Shown: positions 1-8,169 of the stretch, one piece after another
Numbering within the stretch: the first letter of the stretch is position 1
How the letters are laid out: each line of letters starts with the position of its first letter
NCBI GenBank assembly: GCA_964646515.1
Contig: CAZYES010000004.1
Span: forward strand, 1-44,916
DNA length: 44,916 nucleotides
Source: C7867-002 sp964646515
GTDB lineage: Bacteria; Patescibacteriota; Minisyncoccia; Phycocordibacterales; PALSA-1337
Direction of reading: 5' to 3'
Notes under the pieces: generated by a model
What the model saw: the letters and a program-made list of their open reading frames with translations, nothing else
Told to the model about the DNA's origin: nothing
The model's database searches: none
Translations under genes and position numbers: made by a program

Positions 1-45
1 ACCTGCAGAATTAATCATATCGCAGGTGTTACCGATGTATCTCAT
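1..45 (-). CDS. Possible start of an unidentified gene, cut by the window edge
   Basis: Reading downstream of murA on the minus strand, an ATG at 45 opens 15 codons without a stop before the window ends (reads MRYIGNTCDMINSAG). A purine-rich GAAGGA lies 12 bases before the ATG, which is a possible but distant ribosome binding site. The gene would follow murA by 37 bases, so it could share its transcript. Too little is visible to name a family; the first residues faintly resemble the start of some DNA methylases, but this is not enough to claim it. Confidence 0.3.
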   Translation of the reverse strand, partial: MRYIGNTCDMINSAG

Positions 46-82
46 CTTCTTCAGTATTCCTTCGTTAAAACAAGACAACTTA

Positions 83-1531
83 TTATGCCTTTGTGCGCTC
101 AACTGACGCGCCTAGGACATTTAATTTATGCTCCAATCTTTCATATCCCCTATCTATCAAATGGACATTACTAATCTTAAAATTACCCTTACCAACCAAA
201 GCCGCCATGACAATAGCAAAACCGGCACGAATATCATGCGCAGATAATTCTTGAACATTGGCCAATCTTTTCTCACTAGACAATGCCCTCACAGACATCA
301 TATCCATATTAAATGGGGTCGGACCAGATATGGCAATCCTGTGCGGATCCAATATATCAATACTTGCCCCTAGTTTACGTAGATCATCAACATATTTGAA
401 GCGCCCCTCAAAAATAGTTTCGATAACCTTACTCTTGCCAGTGACTTGGGTCTGATAGACAACCGCGGGCGCCTGAAGATCGGTGACAAAACCGGGGTAC
501 GGGCTCGTAGTTATATTAAAAGATTTAAAAGAAGAATTTGGCTTAGTGTTATTGACTATATTGATTGTGCCATTTACACCATCATCTTCAACTACCTCTA
601 TAGGTACGCCCGACTCTACCAAAAAATCAATGATGGATTTCAGATGATTAGGCCTGCATCTGGTAATAGTTAAATCTTTGGCACAAAGTGCGCCCAAAAA
701 TAGATAGCTACCAGCTTCGATGCGGTCGGGAATGGCGAAATAAGGTTTGTTGGCTGTAAGCAATTTGCCCTTGGTGCCTTTGATTATGATTGTGGAAGTA
801 CCAACACCTTTGATATTCGCACCACAAGCATTCAACCATTCGGCGACATTCACAATCTCTGGTTCAAGCGCGCAATTTTCGAGTATTGTTTCACCGTTGG
901 CCAATACCGCGGCCATCATCAGGGTTTCGGTAGCACCAACAGATATTTTCTCAAATCTGATCATCGCTCCACTCAGTGTATTTGCAACATTGATATCATA
1001 AAAATCATTTTCTTCCACAGAAGCACCCATTTTTCTGTAACCGTCAATAAATAGATCTATCGGACGAGCGCCAATGACACAACCTCCTGGCGTCGGAAAT
1101 ACAACTTTGTGGAACCGCGCCAACATTGGACCAGTCAAAACAACAGAAGAACGCATCGACTTGGCCAGAGCAGGATCAATATATGTAGAATTTATTGAGG
1201 AAGTATCTATCTCCAACGTCATTCCACAGCCACTGGCAACAGCAACATTTCCCAAACTATCTTTGGACGTTTGAATACATCGTCGTCCTTTAGAAGATGC
1301 AATCACAGGTGGGACCTTCGAGACTTTGGCGCCCAATCTGATTAAAATTTCTGACATAGTCCTGATATCTTCCGTATCGGGAACATTGTCTAGCCGAACC
1401 AACCCAGCAAAAAGAACGCTCGCCGCCATTGCTTTTAGGGCAGCATTCTTGGCACCATTTATTTCGACTGTCCCAGAGAGTCTTTTTTCTCCAGCTAATC
1501 CCTCGATAATTAGTGATTCCTCTTTGTTCAT
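83..1531 (-). CDS. murA: UDP-N-acetylglucosamine 1-carboxyvinyltransferase (MurA)
   Basis: MurA transfers enolpyruvate from PEP to UDP-GlcNAc, the first committed step of peptidoglycan synthesis, in the cytoplasm. The 482-residue protein is somewhat longer than the usual 420 or so. It shows the Lys-Asn pair of the active site (KNAALK, K28-N29), the PEP-reactive cysteine in PTPGGCVIGARP (C151), the substrate-binding IPDRIEAGSY segment and the C-terminal SAHDIRAG segment. C151 is the residue attacked by fosfomycin; since it is present, sensitivity is expected from family knowledge. The extra length comes from short loop insertions. A -10-like TAGAAT lies 17 bases before the ATG, so this gene seems to have a short leader, unlike many neighbours. 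It is divergent from priA. Confidence 0.95.
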   Translation of the reverse strand: MNKEESLIIEGLAGEKRLSGTVEINGAKNAALKAMAASVLFAGLVRLDNVPDTEDIRTMSEILIRLGAKVSKVPPVIASSKGRRCIQTSKDSLGNVAVASGCGMTLEIDTSSINSTYIDPALAKSMRSSVVLTGPMLARFHKVVFPTPGGCVIGARPIDLFIDGYRKMGASVEENDFYDINVANTLSGAMIRFEKISVGATETLMMAAVLANGETILENCALEPEIVNVAEWLNACGANIKGVGTSTIIIKGTKGKLLTANKPYFAIPDRIEAGSYLFLGALCAKDLTITRCRPNHLKSIIDFLVESGVPIEVVEDDGVNGTINIVNNTKPNSSFKSFNITTSPYPGFVTDLQAPAVVYQTQVTGKSKVIETIFEGRFKYVDDLRKLGASIDILDPHRIAISGPTPFNMDMMSVRALSSEKRLANVQELSAHDIRAGFAIVMAALVGKGNFKISNVHLIDRGYERLEHKLNVLGASVERTKA

Positions 1532-1652
1532 CGGAGTTATTGAGATGTATTCTAATCTGTCTATGTCTTTTATTCAAACGACAACATGCTAGTCCGCAAT
1601 TATTGTGTAACTACAGACTCTATATGTCAATACCGACAAAATACTCTAATGA

Positions 1653-1660
1653 TGTATAAA
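1653..1660 (+). promoter_or_regulatory. Probable priA -10 box placed for a leaderless start
   Basis: TG followed directly by TATAAA ends 6 bases before the priA ATG at 1667. Transcription would begin at or next to the start codon. No convincing -35 element is visible. Confidence 0.45.
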
Positions 1661-1666
1661 TAAGTC

Positions 1667-3667
1667 ATGAACCTAATCACAGTTATACCACTAATACGAT
1701 CGAAAGTCGCTGAGGAACTAGTATATTTCACCAGCTCAGACATCCCTACTGGCGCTATCGTCACTGTACCACTGCGCAGGAAAATCATTCATGCCATAGT
1801 AATAGATAATAAAGACGCTGAAAAAATGAAAATGGACATCAAGAATGCTCCATTCAAAATCCGAAAACTAGCTAAAATAAAAGCATCGGCATTCTTCCCC
1901 GCCATCTTCATTGACGCATGTAGATTTTTGGCCGAACATTATGCGACTACCATAGGTGCTATCTTGGACAGCCTAGTGGCAGATTCTATCCTGGAAAACC
2001 CAGACAAGATCGCCCCGCCTCTGCCGATACAAGCTGACCTTGGCATAAAAGAAGCACACAAACAAGATTCGCCCAAAAACGACATCGACCTAGGACAAAT
2101 ATTTGCTGTGCAAGGTGATAACGATGACCGCATCAGCTCTTGGCGAAGTCTCATACGCCAAGAGTTCGCCAAGAAAAAATCTGTGGCTATATACGTGCCA
2201 ACTATTGAAGATGGTGAAAATATCTTTAGAGAATTGGAAAAAGGCATCGAGGGATACATTTTCAAATTAAATGGCAACATAACCAAAAAAGCTATTCTTA
2301 CCACCTGGAACTCAATCGCCGAGACCGAACACCCGGTAGTAGTCATAGCCACTGGTTCATTTCCACTATTGCCACGCGGAGATATTCAGACAATGATCAT
2401 AGAAAAAGAAAACGGCCGTGGTTGGATTTCTCCAAAAACACCTTGCATAGACATAAGATACGCCCTAGAGGTTATCGCTAAAAAAAACAAACAGGTTATT
2501 TTCTTGGCTGATAGTCTTTTGCGCCTCGAAACAATAGATCGGCTTTCGAAAAATGAGATAGACCACGGTTCGCCTTTTAAATGGCGATCAATATCAACAG
2601 CGCAAGATTTATTGATAGATATGCGAAAAAATAAAGTGGCTACCATTAAAAAAGATGAACCGACAATTTACCAAAAGACGAAAATAGATGAACAAGAAAA
2701 TAATAAACCTTCGACCTTTCACGCCATATCACCAGAGTTAGAATCATTGATCCGAACCAATAGCAGAGAGAATACTCACCTTTTTATATTGACCATACGA
2801 CGCGGTGTGTCGCCGATGACAATATGTGATGATTGCGAAACCATCGTTACTTGTGACAAATGCTCGGCGCCAGTCGTACTACATACTTCCCGAGAAACGA
2901 ACAGAAATTTCTTTATGTGTCATAAATGTGGCGAACGCTTTGGCGCTGACCGTAATTGCCTTTTGTGTGGTGGATGGCGACTAGTGACATTGGGCATAGG
3001 AATAGAGCGTGTAAACAAAGACATCAGAGAAAAGTTTCCCGAGACAGATATCTTCCAGATAGATAGTGACACGACAAAAAACTATAAACAAATAATCGGA
3101 ACCATAAACAAATTTAAGGCCAAACCGGGAAGTATTCTCCTTGGTACTGAGATGGCTCTACTCTATCTCAATGACAAGGTCGACTATTCAGCTATCGTCT
3201 CCTTGGATTCGCTCTTTGCCCTACCAGACTTTAGAATCGGAGAAAAAGTCATGTACATGCTCGTACGTTTACGTTCACAGACGACTAGATCATTCATAGT
3301 GCAGACTCGCAGACCAGAAGAAAAAGTATTCGAATTTGGATTGAAAGGAAATATAAGTGATTTTTACCGATTGGCTCACGAAGAACGAAAACGCTTTGGC
3401 TATCCGCCATTTTCACGTCTAATCAAAATGACTTTGGAAGGTAAAAAAGACGCCATTGCCAAAGAGATGGCAACTATTCAAAAGTTAGTTGAACCGTACG
3501 AGATAGACATATTTCCGGCATTTACATCGACCCTCCGAGGAAATTCGGTTATACACGGCCTCATAAAGATAGAACCCGGACGATGGCCAGACGTTGAATT
3601 GGTAAAAAAAATACGCTCACTTCCACAAAAAGTATCGATAAAGGTTGATCCGGAAAGTCTATTGTGA
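1667..3667 (+). CDS. priA: PriA-like primosomal protein N' lacking helicase ATPase motifs
   Basis: PriA normally restarts collapsed replication forks as an ATP-driven superfamily 2 helicase. This 666-residue protein keeps the N-terminal DNA-binding region, the zinc-binding insert with eight cysteines (C387, C390, C396, C399, C418, C421, C431, C434) and the C-terminal region with ERKRFGYPPFSRL. It does not keep the ATPase core. Where the Walker A loop is expected (about residues 148-156) there is VQGDNDDRI with no GKT; the DEEH box is replaced by IEKENGRGW (about 245-253); motif VI is replaced by VRLRSQTTR (about 533-541). It is probably a structural, non-helicase restart factor; that function is inference. 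Gene order priA-def-fmt is the one seen in many bacteria and supports the family call. It is followed by a 99-base gap to def. Confidence 0.85.
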   Translation: MNLITVIPLIRSKVAEELVYFTSSDIPTGAIVTVPLRRKIIHAIVIDNKDAEKMKMDIKNAPFKIRKLAKIKASAFFPAIFIDACRFLAEHYATTIGAILDSLVADSILENPDKIAPPLPIQADLGIKEAHKQDSPKNDIDLGQIFAVQGDNDDRISSWRSLIRQEFAKKKSVAIYVPTIEDGENIFRELEKGIEGYIFKLNGNITKKAILTTWNSIAETEHPVVVIATGSFPLLPRGDIQTMIIEKENGRGWISPKTPCIDIRYALEVIAKKNKQVIFLADSLLRLETIDRLSKNEIDHGSPFKWRSISTAQDLLIDMRKNKVATIKKDEPTIYQKTKIDEQENNKPSTFHAISPELESLIRTNSRENTHLFILTIRRGVSPMTICDDCETIVTCDKCSAPVVLHTSRETNRNFFMCHKCGERFGADRNCLLCGGWRLVTLGIGIERVNKDIREKFPETDIFQIDSDTTKNYKQIIGTINKFKAKPGSILLGTEMALLYLNDKVDYSAIVSLDSLFALPDFRIGEKVMYMLVRLRSQTTRSFIVQTRRPEEKVFEFGLKGNISDFYRLAHEERKRFGYPPFSRLIKMTLEGKKDAIAKEMATIQKLVEPYEIDIFPAFTSTLRGNSVIHGLIKIEPGRWPDVELVKKIRSLPQKVSIKVDPESLL

Positions 3668-3750
3668 TTATAAGAATAAACAAGACCAACCCAAGGTCTA
3701 TATCCCCTATTTACTTATTTAATAATAAAACTAGCGTTAAATAAACTTTC

Positions 3751-3759
3751 TGATATAGT
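3751..3759 (+). promoter_or_regulatory. Extended -10 promoter of def-fmt, leaderless spacing
   Basis: TGATATAGT fits the extended -10 form TGnTAnnnT and ends 7 bases before the def ATG at 3767, so the transcript should start at the start codon. No Shine-Dalgarno sequence is present before the ATG. Confidence 0.6.
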
Positions 3760-3766
3760 TTAGATA

Positions 3767-4303
3767 ATGAAAAAAATAATATTACAGAGAGAACATCCAG
3801 TTTTGCGCGAGATAGCACAATCTGTGCCAGTCGAAGAGATTGGCAGTGAGAAAATAAACAAAATAATCGCTGATATGAGCAAAGCTCTGTCCGAACAAAA
3901 AGACGGCATCGCTATCGCAGCGCCACAGATCGGCGTCAATCTCAGAATGTTCGTCATTTCCGGATCGTTACTCAAACAGGCTGACCAAAATTACAAAGGG
4001 GATGGCTCTGACCTGATTTTTATCAATCCAAAAATTCTCAAAACTTCAAAAGAAAAAAAAGAAGTGGAAGAAGGGTGTCTGTCGGTACGCTGGCTCTATG
4101 GGAAGGTTCGACGTTCGGCACGCGCCACTATACGTGCCTACAATGAAAAAGGCGAAAACATCGAACGTGGCGCAAGTGGCCTATTGGCGCAGATCTTTCA
4201 ACATGAAGTGGATCACTTGAACGGCATCTTATTTACAGACAAGGCAAAAGAAGTATGGGAAATGACCGAAGAAGAGATAAAAGAAATGCAAGGTAAAAAA
4301 TGA
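3767..4303 (+). CDS. def: Peptide deformylase
   Basis: Removes the formyl group from the N-terminal methionine of new proteins. The 178-residue protein has the three family motifs in order: GIAIAAPQ (residues 47-54; the usual form is GxGLAAPQ, so Leu is replaced by Ile), EGCLS (102-106, metal ligand C104) and QHEVDH (145-150, metal ligands H146 and H150, catalytic E147). Length is normal. The stop codon TGA overlaps the fmt start as ATGA, so the two are translationally coupled. The pairing with fmt is the usual one, since formylation and deformylation act on the same substrate. Confidence 0.96.
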   Translation: MKKIILQREHPVLREIAQSVPVEEIGSEKINKIIADMSKALSEQKDGIAIAAPQIGVNLRMFVISGSLLKQADQNYKGDGSDLIFINPKILKTSKEKKEVEEGCLSVRWLYGKVRRSARATIRAYNEKGENIERGASGLLAQIFQHEVDHLNGILFTDKAKEVWEMTEEEIKEMQGKK

Positions 4304-5184
4304 ATCCAAATAGAAAAATCAACTTTATTTTTTTTGGCTCATCTCGCTTTTCGGAGATAGTACTTGACGAATTGGAAAAGCACGGATTTTTGCCTATGGC
4401 CGTAGTGACAACGCCGGACAAACCGCAAGGACGCAAACTTGTCATTACACCAACACCCGTCAAAAGATGGGCTACCAAGAGAAACATTAAAATTTTTGAT
4501 CCAGCAAAACTAGATAAGGCGTTCTCCGAAAAGCTCATGGAATTCAATTCGTTAACCGACTCCAAATACGATTTGTTCGTGGTCGCTTCATACGGCAAGA
4601 TCATTCCCGAGAGCATATACAACTTGCCATCTCACAAAACTCTCAACATTCACCCTTCTCTGTTGCCAAAATATCGTGGCCCTTCCCCATTGCAATCGAC
4701 AATGCTTGACGATGTCAAAAATACCGGCATAACTGTGATGAGGATAGATGCGGAGATGGATCACGGGCCTATCGTGTCACAAACCGCAATCCAAATATCT
4801 GAATGGCCGACATACGATAGTTTCGAGGAAAAAATGGCTCGTGAAGGAGCAAAATTACTAGCAAAAACTATCCCAGATTGGTGCAATGGCAAAATAAAAG
4901 AAAAGAATCAAGATAATGAGCTGGCAACATATACTAGTAAAATCAACAAAAAGCACGCGGAAATCAATCTCGCAGATGATCCATATATGAATTTTCGAAA
5001 AATCCAAGCTTACCACGAGTGGCCACAAGCTTATTTCTTCGTCCGTCATAATAACAAGAAGACAAGAGTAAAAATTTCTTCTGCCTCGTTCCAAAATGGA
5101 GAATTAAAAATCGAAAAAGTCATTCCCGAAGGCGGTCGAGAAATGAAGTACGATGATTTCCTGAGAGGCTACGCAAATAGTTAG
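4300..5184 (+). CDS. fmt: Methionyl-tRNA formyltransferase
   Basis: Adds a formyl group from 10-formyl-tetrahydrofolate to initiator Met-tRNA. The 294-residue protein shows the glycinamide ribonucleotide transformylase-like N-terminal domain with the signature NIHPSLLPKYRG, carrying the catalytic Asn and His, and the Asp in MDHGPIV. The C-terminal OB-like domain is present but slightly short. It begins inside the def stop codon (ATGA overlap), so it should be translated by coupling. It ends 5 bases from the convergent hpf gene, with no obvious terminator between them. Confidence 0.95.
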   Translation: MNPNRKINFIFFGSSRFSEIVLDELEKHGFLPMAVVTTPDKPQGRKLVITPTPVKRWATKRNIKIFDPAKLDKAFSEKLMEFNSLTDSKYDLFVVASYGKIIPESIYNLPSHKTLNIHPSLLPKYRGPSPLQSTMLDDVKNTGITVMRIDAEMDHGPIVSQTAIQISEWPTYDSFEEKMAREGAKLLAKTIPDWCNGKIKEKNQDNELATYTSKINKKHAEINLADDPYMNFRKIQAYHEWPQAYFFVRHNNKKTRVKISSASFQNGELKIEKVIPEGGREMKYDDFLRGYANS

Positions 5185-5189
5185 ACACG

Positions 5190-5573
5190 TCATTTGCTTC
5201 CCCGTTTACGCCAAGACCATAGACCCCTGACCATATTCTTTACACGGATACCGCTTCTTCTAACCAGAGACATCTTTTTGCCTTTATCATCTTTCAATTT
5301 GCGAAGGATCTGATCCTTAACATCGTCGATGGCAGAATAGAGATCATTTCTTTCGGTACTAGCGTAAGCATTTTTCCCAACACCGATAACATGTATTTCG
5401 GCACGAAAAATATCACCCTTCTGATGATGCTCAGAGGTCTTACCCAGTTCAATGTCGCACTGGGCCGACATATCATCGCTGACGAGTTTTTTTATCTTTT
5501 CTAGTCTCTTGTCGACATAATCAGATATCTGTGACGTAAGAGTAATGTTGGTGGTTTTTATATTTATATTCAT
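5190..5573 (-). CDS. hpf: Ribosome hibernation promoting factor (HPF/RaiA family)
   Basis: This 127-residue protein matches the S30AE family: it starts with a beta strand followed by DYVDKRLEKIKKL, has the central FRAEIHVIG strand and the DLYSAIDDVKDQI helix. Family members bind the decoding centre of idle 30S subunits and stabilise inactive ribosomes. It is a short form with no C-terminal dimerisation domain; instead it ends in a very basic tail (about residues 96-127, rich in Lys and Arg), which could add RNA contacts (inference). TATAAT is found 4 bases, or AATTAT 7 bases, before the ATG, so it may also be leaderless. Confidence 0.9.
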   Translation of the reverse strand: MNINIKTTNITLTSQISDYVDKRLEKIKKLVSDDMSAQCDIELGKTSEHHQKGDIFRAEIHVIGVGKNAYASTERNDLYSAIDDVKDQILRKLKDDKGKKMSLVRRSGIRVKNMVRGLWSWRKRGSK

Positions 5574-5677
5574 AAAAATTATAATTATCGGTTTTTAATA
5601 GAATATCATATCCACAAGATCGTGACCAATCTAATGACTTATAATTATACGACCCTTATATAAAAACTGGCGCTGGA

Positions 5678-5908
5678 CTATACTTCTCCAATATCCACAA
5701 TCTTGTGTGGTGAGTGATGGCCCTTGATCAGTCGAACAGATCTCTTCGGAAACATTCCGCTCAATATGCGTATCACTCTATCATTGGCAGAATGTCGTAA
5801 AGCCGGCTCTTTGACTGAGATTTCGTATCTAGTAGGATTGATAATATCCACCGATTCTTTGCGCGCTTCAGTTGTTACATTGACTGCTATAAGCATTTTA
5901 TTAGGCAT
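5678..5908 (-). CDS. YggU / DUF167 family protein (UPF0235)
   Basis: A 76-residue protein with the DUF167 pattern: an N-terminal strand, then YEISVKEPALRHSANDRVI, a helix, and a C-terminal KGHHSPHKIVDI in place of the usual G-x-x-S-R-x-K segment. The function of the family is not established. The reading frame extends to a TTG at 5935, but the ATG at 5908 is preferred because it places the first strand as in the family. It lies alone between hpf and yegP, pointing away from yegP. Confidence 0.75.
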   Translation of the reverse strand: MPNKMLIAVNVTTEARKESVDIINPTRYEISVKEPALRHSANDRVIRILSGMFPKRSVRLIKGHHSPHKIVDIGEV

Positions 5909-6020
5909 GTGTATCTTCTCATGTCTAGCCAACAAATGGAAGAATGCTTGTATTTATATACAGCTGTGCGACAATTGATATGGTCAATCGTCAGATTAGC
6001 ACCGTTTAACTTTAAATAAA

Positions 6021-6209
6021 ATGGCAAAAACATATTTCGAAGTGTACGAAGACAAAAAGGGTGAATTTCGATGGAGACTGTGTGCGGCAAACGGAGAAAG
6101 CGTGGCCGTAGGGGGCGAGGGTTATGCTACCAAAAATGGAGCGACCGACGCCACAAAAAAACTCAAGCTTTGGGCAAAAACGGATGAGATGCGCACAGTA
6201 AAAGAATAA
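6021..6209 (+). CDS. YegP / DUF1508 single-domain protein
   Basis: A 62-residue protein with one DUF1508 repeat: FEVYEDKKGEFRWRLCAANG followed by a second half with GEGYATKNGA. Many family members carry two such repeats; this has one. The function is unknown. The start is set by the ATG directly before the first strand. It stands alone, followed by a hairpin at 6230-6262 that could terminate transcription from either side. Confidence 0.85.
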   Translation: MAKTYFEVYEDKKGEFRWRLCAANGESVAVGGEGYATKNGATDATKKLKLWAKTDEMRTVKE

Positions 6210-6229
6210 TCCTGTCTTTCGTTCACAAA

Positions 6230-6262
6230 AACACACTCGAAAAACTCAATTTCGAGCGTGTT
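6230..6262. terminator. Hairpin between yegP and a broken minus-strand gene
   Basis: A 13-base stem with one mismatch (6230-6242 with 6250-6262) and a 7-base loop. Read on the minus strand it is followed by TTTTTG, a typical intrinsic terminator tail; on the plus strand the tail is TTATTTC, which is weaker. It sits directly after the TAA of the possible minus-strand reading frame described next. Confidence 0.55.
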
Positions 6263-6429
6263 ATTTCTCGTTGCCTGAATCTCTCGACTCTTCAACTATC
6301 TCAAAAACTAGAGGTGATTGGACCAGTAGAAGGCTCTCCTCTGATCATCTTCTCAGCTATTTTGTTTATGAGCATAAAGCCCTTTCTATAACTATCCGTA
6401 TTGTACTGATCATAAAAAATAATGCAACA
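6261..6429 (-). pseudogene. Possible frameshifted small protein gene
   Basis: On the minus strand, codons from 6429 read without a stop through YDQYNTDSYRKGFMLINK and later GEPSTGPITSSF, then hit TGA at a run of five T (plus-strand A at 6303-6307). Removing one T continues the frame as FEIVEESRDSGNEK and a TAA at 6261-6263, immediately followed by a terminator hairpin. Both halves look like normal protein, and the terminator is oriented for this gene. No good start codon is seen in frame upstream (a TAA lies at 6430-6432), so the 5' end may also be damaged. It could be a decayed gene, a sequencing error or chance. Confidence 0.3.
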
Positions 6430-6435
6430 TTAATA

Positions 6436-6462
6436 TTGTAACGAATACTTATGTGTTATGAT
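6436..6462 (+). promoter_or_regulatory. Promoter of the saccharopine dehydrogenase-like gene
   Basis: TTGTAA at 6436-6441 and TATGAT at 6457-6462 preceded by TGT (extended -10). The spacer is short at 15 bases. Transcription would start about 6469, leaving a leader of roughly 26 bases with no Shine-Dalgarno sequence. Confidence 0.5.
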
Positions 6463-6494
6463 ATCTAAGTATTTAATATATTAAAATAAAGTAA

Positions 6495-7676
6495 ATGAAA
6501 TATGACTTCATAATCATCGGTTCAAGTGGCATGCAAGGTAAAATTGTCGCCCGTGATTTGATAGAATCTGGTTACAAAATCCATTGCGCCGATTTGTACA
6601 AAGATGGCTCAGAGCAAATCTTGTCTCAATATCCGGGCACACCATTTACTTTCATTGACTTGCGTGACTACGAAAACTCCAGAAAATTCATCAAAAGAAC
6701 ACTCGCGCCAATTATTATAAACTGCGCCGAAGGAGACTGGAATCATGATGTATACAGAATATGCCTCGAAGAAAAAAGACATGTGATCGATCTGGGTTCA
6801 GATATACCAATGACAAAATCGCAACTAGCCATGAACAAGGCTTTCAAAAAAGCCGACTTGGTGGCAATAACCGGTTGCGGTTCAACGCCAGGCATAAACA
6901 ATGTGATGATGAAATACGCTTCCAAATTTTTCGCTGAAATAGACACTATAGAAATCGGCTTTGCCTGGGATTCTAATGTAAAAAAGTTTGCTGTACCCTT
7001 TTCGATCGAAAGCATCATTGAGGAGTTGACCGACCCTGCTCCTTTCGTCGAAAATGGACAATGGTCAGAAAAAAATCCACTAGATACTGAAATAATCAGA
7101 GAGTTCAGAGAAATTGGTTCGCAAAAATGCTACCTAGTCCGACACCCAGAGACGCAGACTTTCTTTGAAGATTACAAGGAACTAAAACCAAAAAATATTA
7201 GATTTTACGCTGGTTTTCCCGATCATTCTCTAGAAGTCTTAAAAAAGATCATAGAACTGGGTCTGGGGAAAAAAGAACTTCTGCTATTCGAAAAATCTGA
7301 AATACGACCCGTTGATGCATTATCCAGAATACTTACGAAACTACCACGACCAGAGAACTACTTTGAAAAAGAAAATCTTTGGGTCGAAGTCTCTGGAAAG
7401 GATAACAATGCCAATATTATTATCGTGAAGATGGAGTGTATAGTCTCCACAATTCCAGGTTGGACTGATGCTGGATGCAATATAGACACCGGTTTGCCAG
7501 CTTCTATCATAGGGCAAATGATTTTAAGCGGCGACATTACAGCAAGAGGTAGTTTTGCTCCAGATATGGCCGTTCCAACAGATAAATTCTTCAATGAAAT
7601 AAAGAAAAAGGGCATGACTGTATTCAGGGATGGTAATGCTTTGAATGGCCATACAATAGAAAAATCACACCAATAG
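6495..7676 (+). CDS. Saccharopine dehydrogenase-family NAD(P)-dependent oxidoreductase
   Basis: A 393-residue protein with an N-terminal Rossmann fold (GSSGMQG, residues 9-15) and the family segment TGCGSTPGINNVMM, typical of saccharopine dehydrogenase, lysine 6-dehydrogenase and carboxynorspermidine synthase relatives. Such enzymes reduce or oxidise a secondary amine linking an amino acid and a keto acid or aldehyde. The substrate cannot be decided from sequence, and no lysine or polyamine genes are nearby. It precedes the mannose operon by 96 bases and probably has a separate promoter, so the two are not clearly linked. Confidence 0.75.
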   Translation: MKYDFIIIGSSGMQGKIVARDLIESGYKIHCADLYKDGSEQILSQYPGTPFTFIDLRDYENSRKFIKRTLAPIIINCAEGDWNHDVYRICLEEKRHVIDLGSDIPMTKSQLAMNKAFKKADLVAITGCGSTPGINNVMMKYASKFFAEIDTIEIGFAWDSNVKKFAVPFSIESIIEELTDPAPFVENGQWSEKNPLDTEIIREFREIGSQKCYLVRHPETQTFFEDYKELKPKNIRFYAGFPDHSLEVLKKIIELGLGKKELLLFEKSEIRPVDALSRILTKLPRPENYFEKENLWVEVSGKDNNANIIIVKMECIVSTIPGWTDAGCNIDTGLPASIIGQMILSGDITARGSFAPDMAVPTDKFFNEIKKKGMTVFRDGNALNGHTIEKSHQ

Positions 7677-7761
7677 TTCTCGGCCCCGAAAAATCATAAT
7701 AATACAAAGAAATGGATGAAGTTATGCACAGATTTATAGAGTGTCTTACTTGATTGTGTAG

Positions 7762-7767
7762 TATAAT
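7762..7767 (+). promoter_or_regulatory. -10 box of the mannose operon
   Basis: A consensus TATAAT ends 5 bases before ATG 7773 and 11 bases before the second in-frame ATG at 7779. The start of transcription would fall on the first codons, suggesting a leaderless mRNA. No clear -35 box. Confidence 0.5.
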
Positions 7768-7772
7768 ATTGA

Positions 7773-8135
7773 ATGTTGATGTCACAACAGCCCCCTAAAC
7801 CAATTCATGAAGAACGGCCATGGGGAGAATTTTTAGAGTTTGCGAGAAACTCTCCGTGTACAGTGAAGATAATCACAGTCAAAGCTGATGAGGCTTTGAG
7901 TCTTCAGAGTCACAAAAACCGTGATGAGTTTTGGCATATAATTTCCGGAGAAGGAATCGTTGAAATAAACAAGGAGCGCATACCAGTACACGCCGGGGAC
8001 GAATACTTCATACCTAGAAAGGTCGAACACCGTCTAGAAGCGGGTACGACCAAGTTGTCAGTCTTGGAAATATCATTCGGAACATTCAATGACGAGGATA
8101 TCAAGCGCTTAGAAGATCGATATGGTCGGACATAA
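7773..8135 (+). CDS. Cupin-type (type II) mannose-6-phosphate isomerase
   Basis: A 120-residue single cupin domain of the kind found as the C-terminal domain of type II phosphomannose isomerases and as a free enzyme in some archaea. It shows the cupin motif 1 with metal ligands (LQSHKNRDEFWHIISGEG) and motif 2 (GDEYFIPRKVEHRL). Expected reaction: mannose-6-phosphate to fructose-6-phosphate. It is the first gene of a tight run with two GH130 genes and a phosphomannomutase, which strongly supports the isomerase role. A guanylyltransferase domain is absent. ATG at 7773 or 7779 are both possible starts. Confidence 0.8.
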   Translation: MLMSQQPPKPIHEERPWGEFLEFARNSPCTVKIITVKADEALSLQSHKNRDEFWHIISGEGIVEINKERIPVHAGDEYFIPRKVEHRLEAGTTKLSVLEISFGTFNDEDIKRLEDRYGRT

Positions 8136-8169
8136 TCCCTTCTACTTTTTCGCTTTCACATAGAAACAA

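Noticed and set aside
3676..3702. Hairpin AGACC / GGTCT between priA and def
   Set aside because: Short stem and no T run on the plus strand, so not called a terminator.
4233..4622. 129-codon minus-strand frame across the def-fmt junction
   Set aside because: Antisense to two well-supported genes that overlap as ATGA; no domain recognised.
6210..6494. tRNA or other structured RNA in the gap before the saccharopine dehydrogenase-like gene
   Set aside because: No cloverleaf or T-loop sequence was found; the gap is explained by a terminator hairpin, a broken small frame and a promoter.
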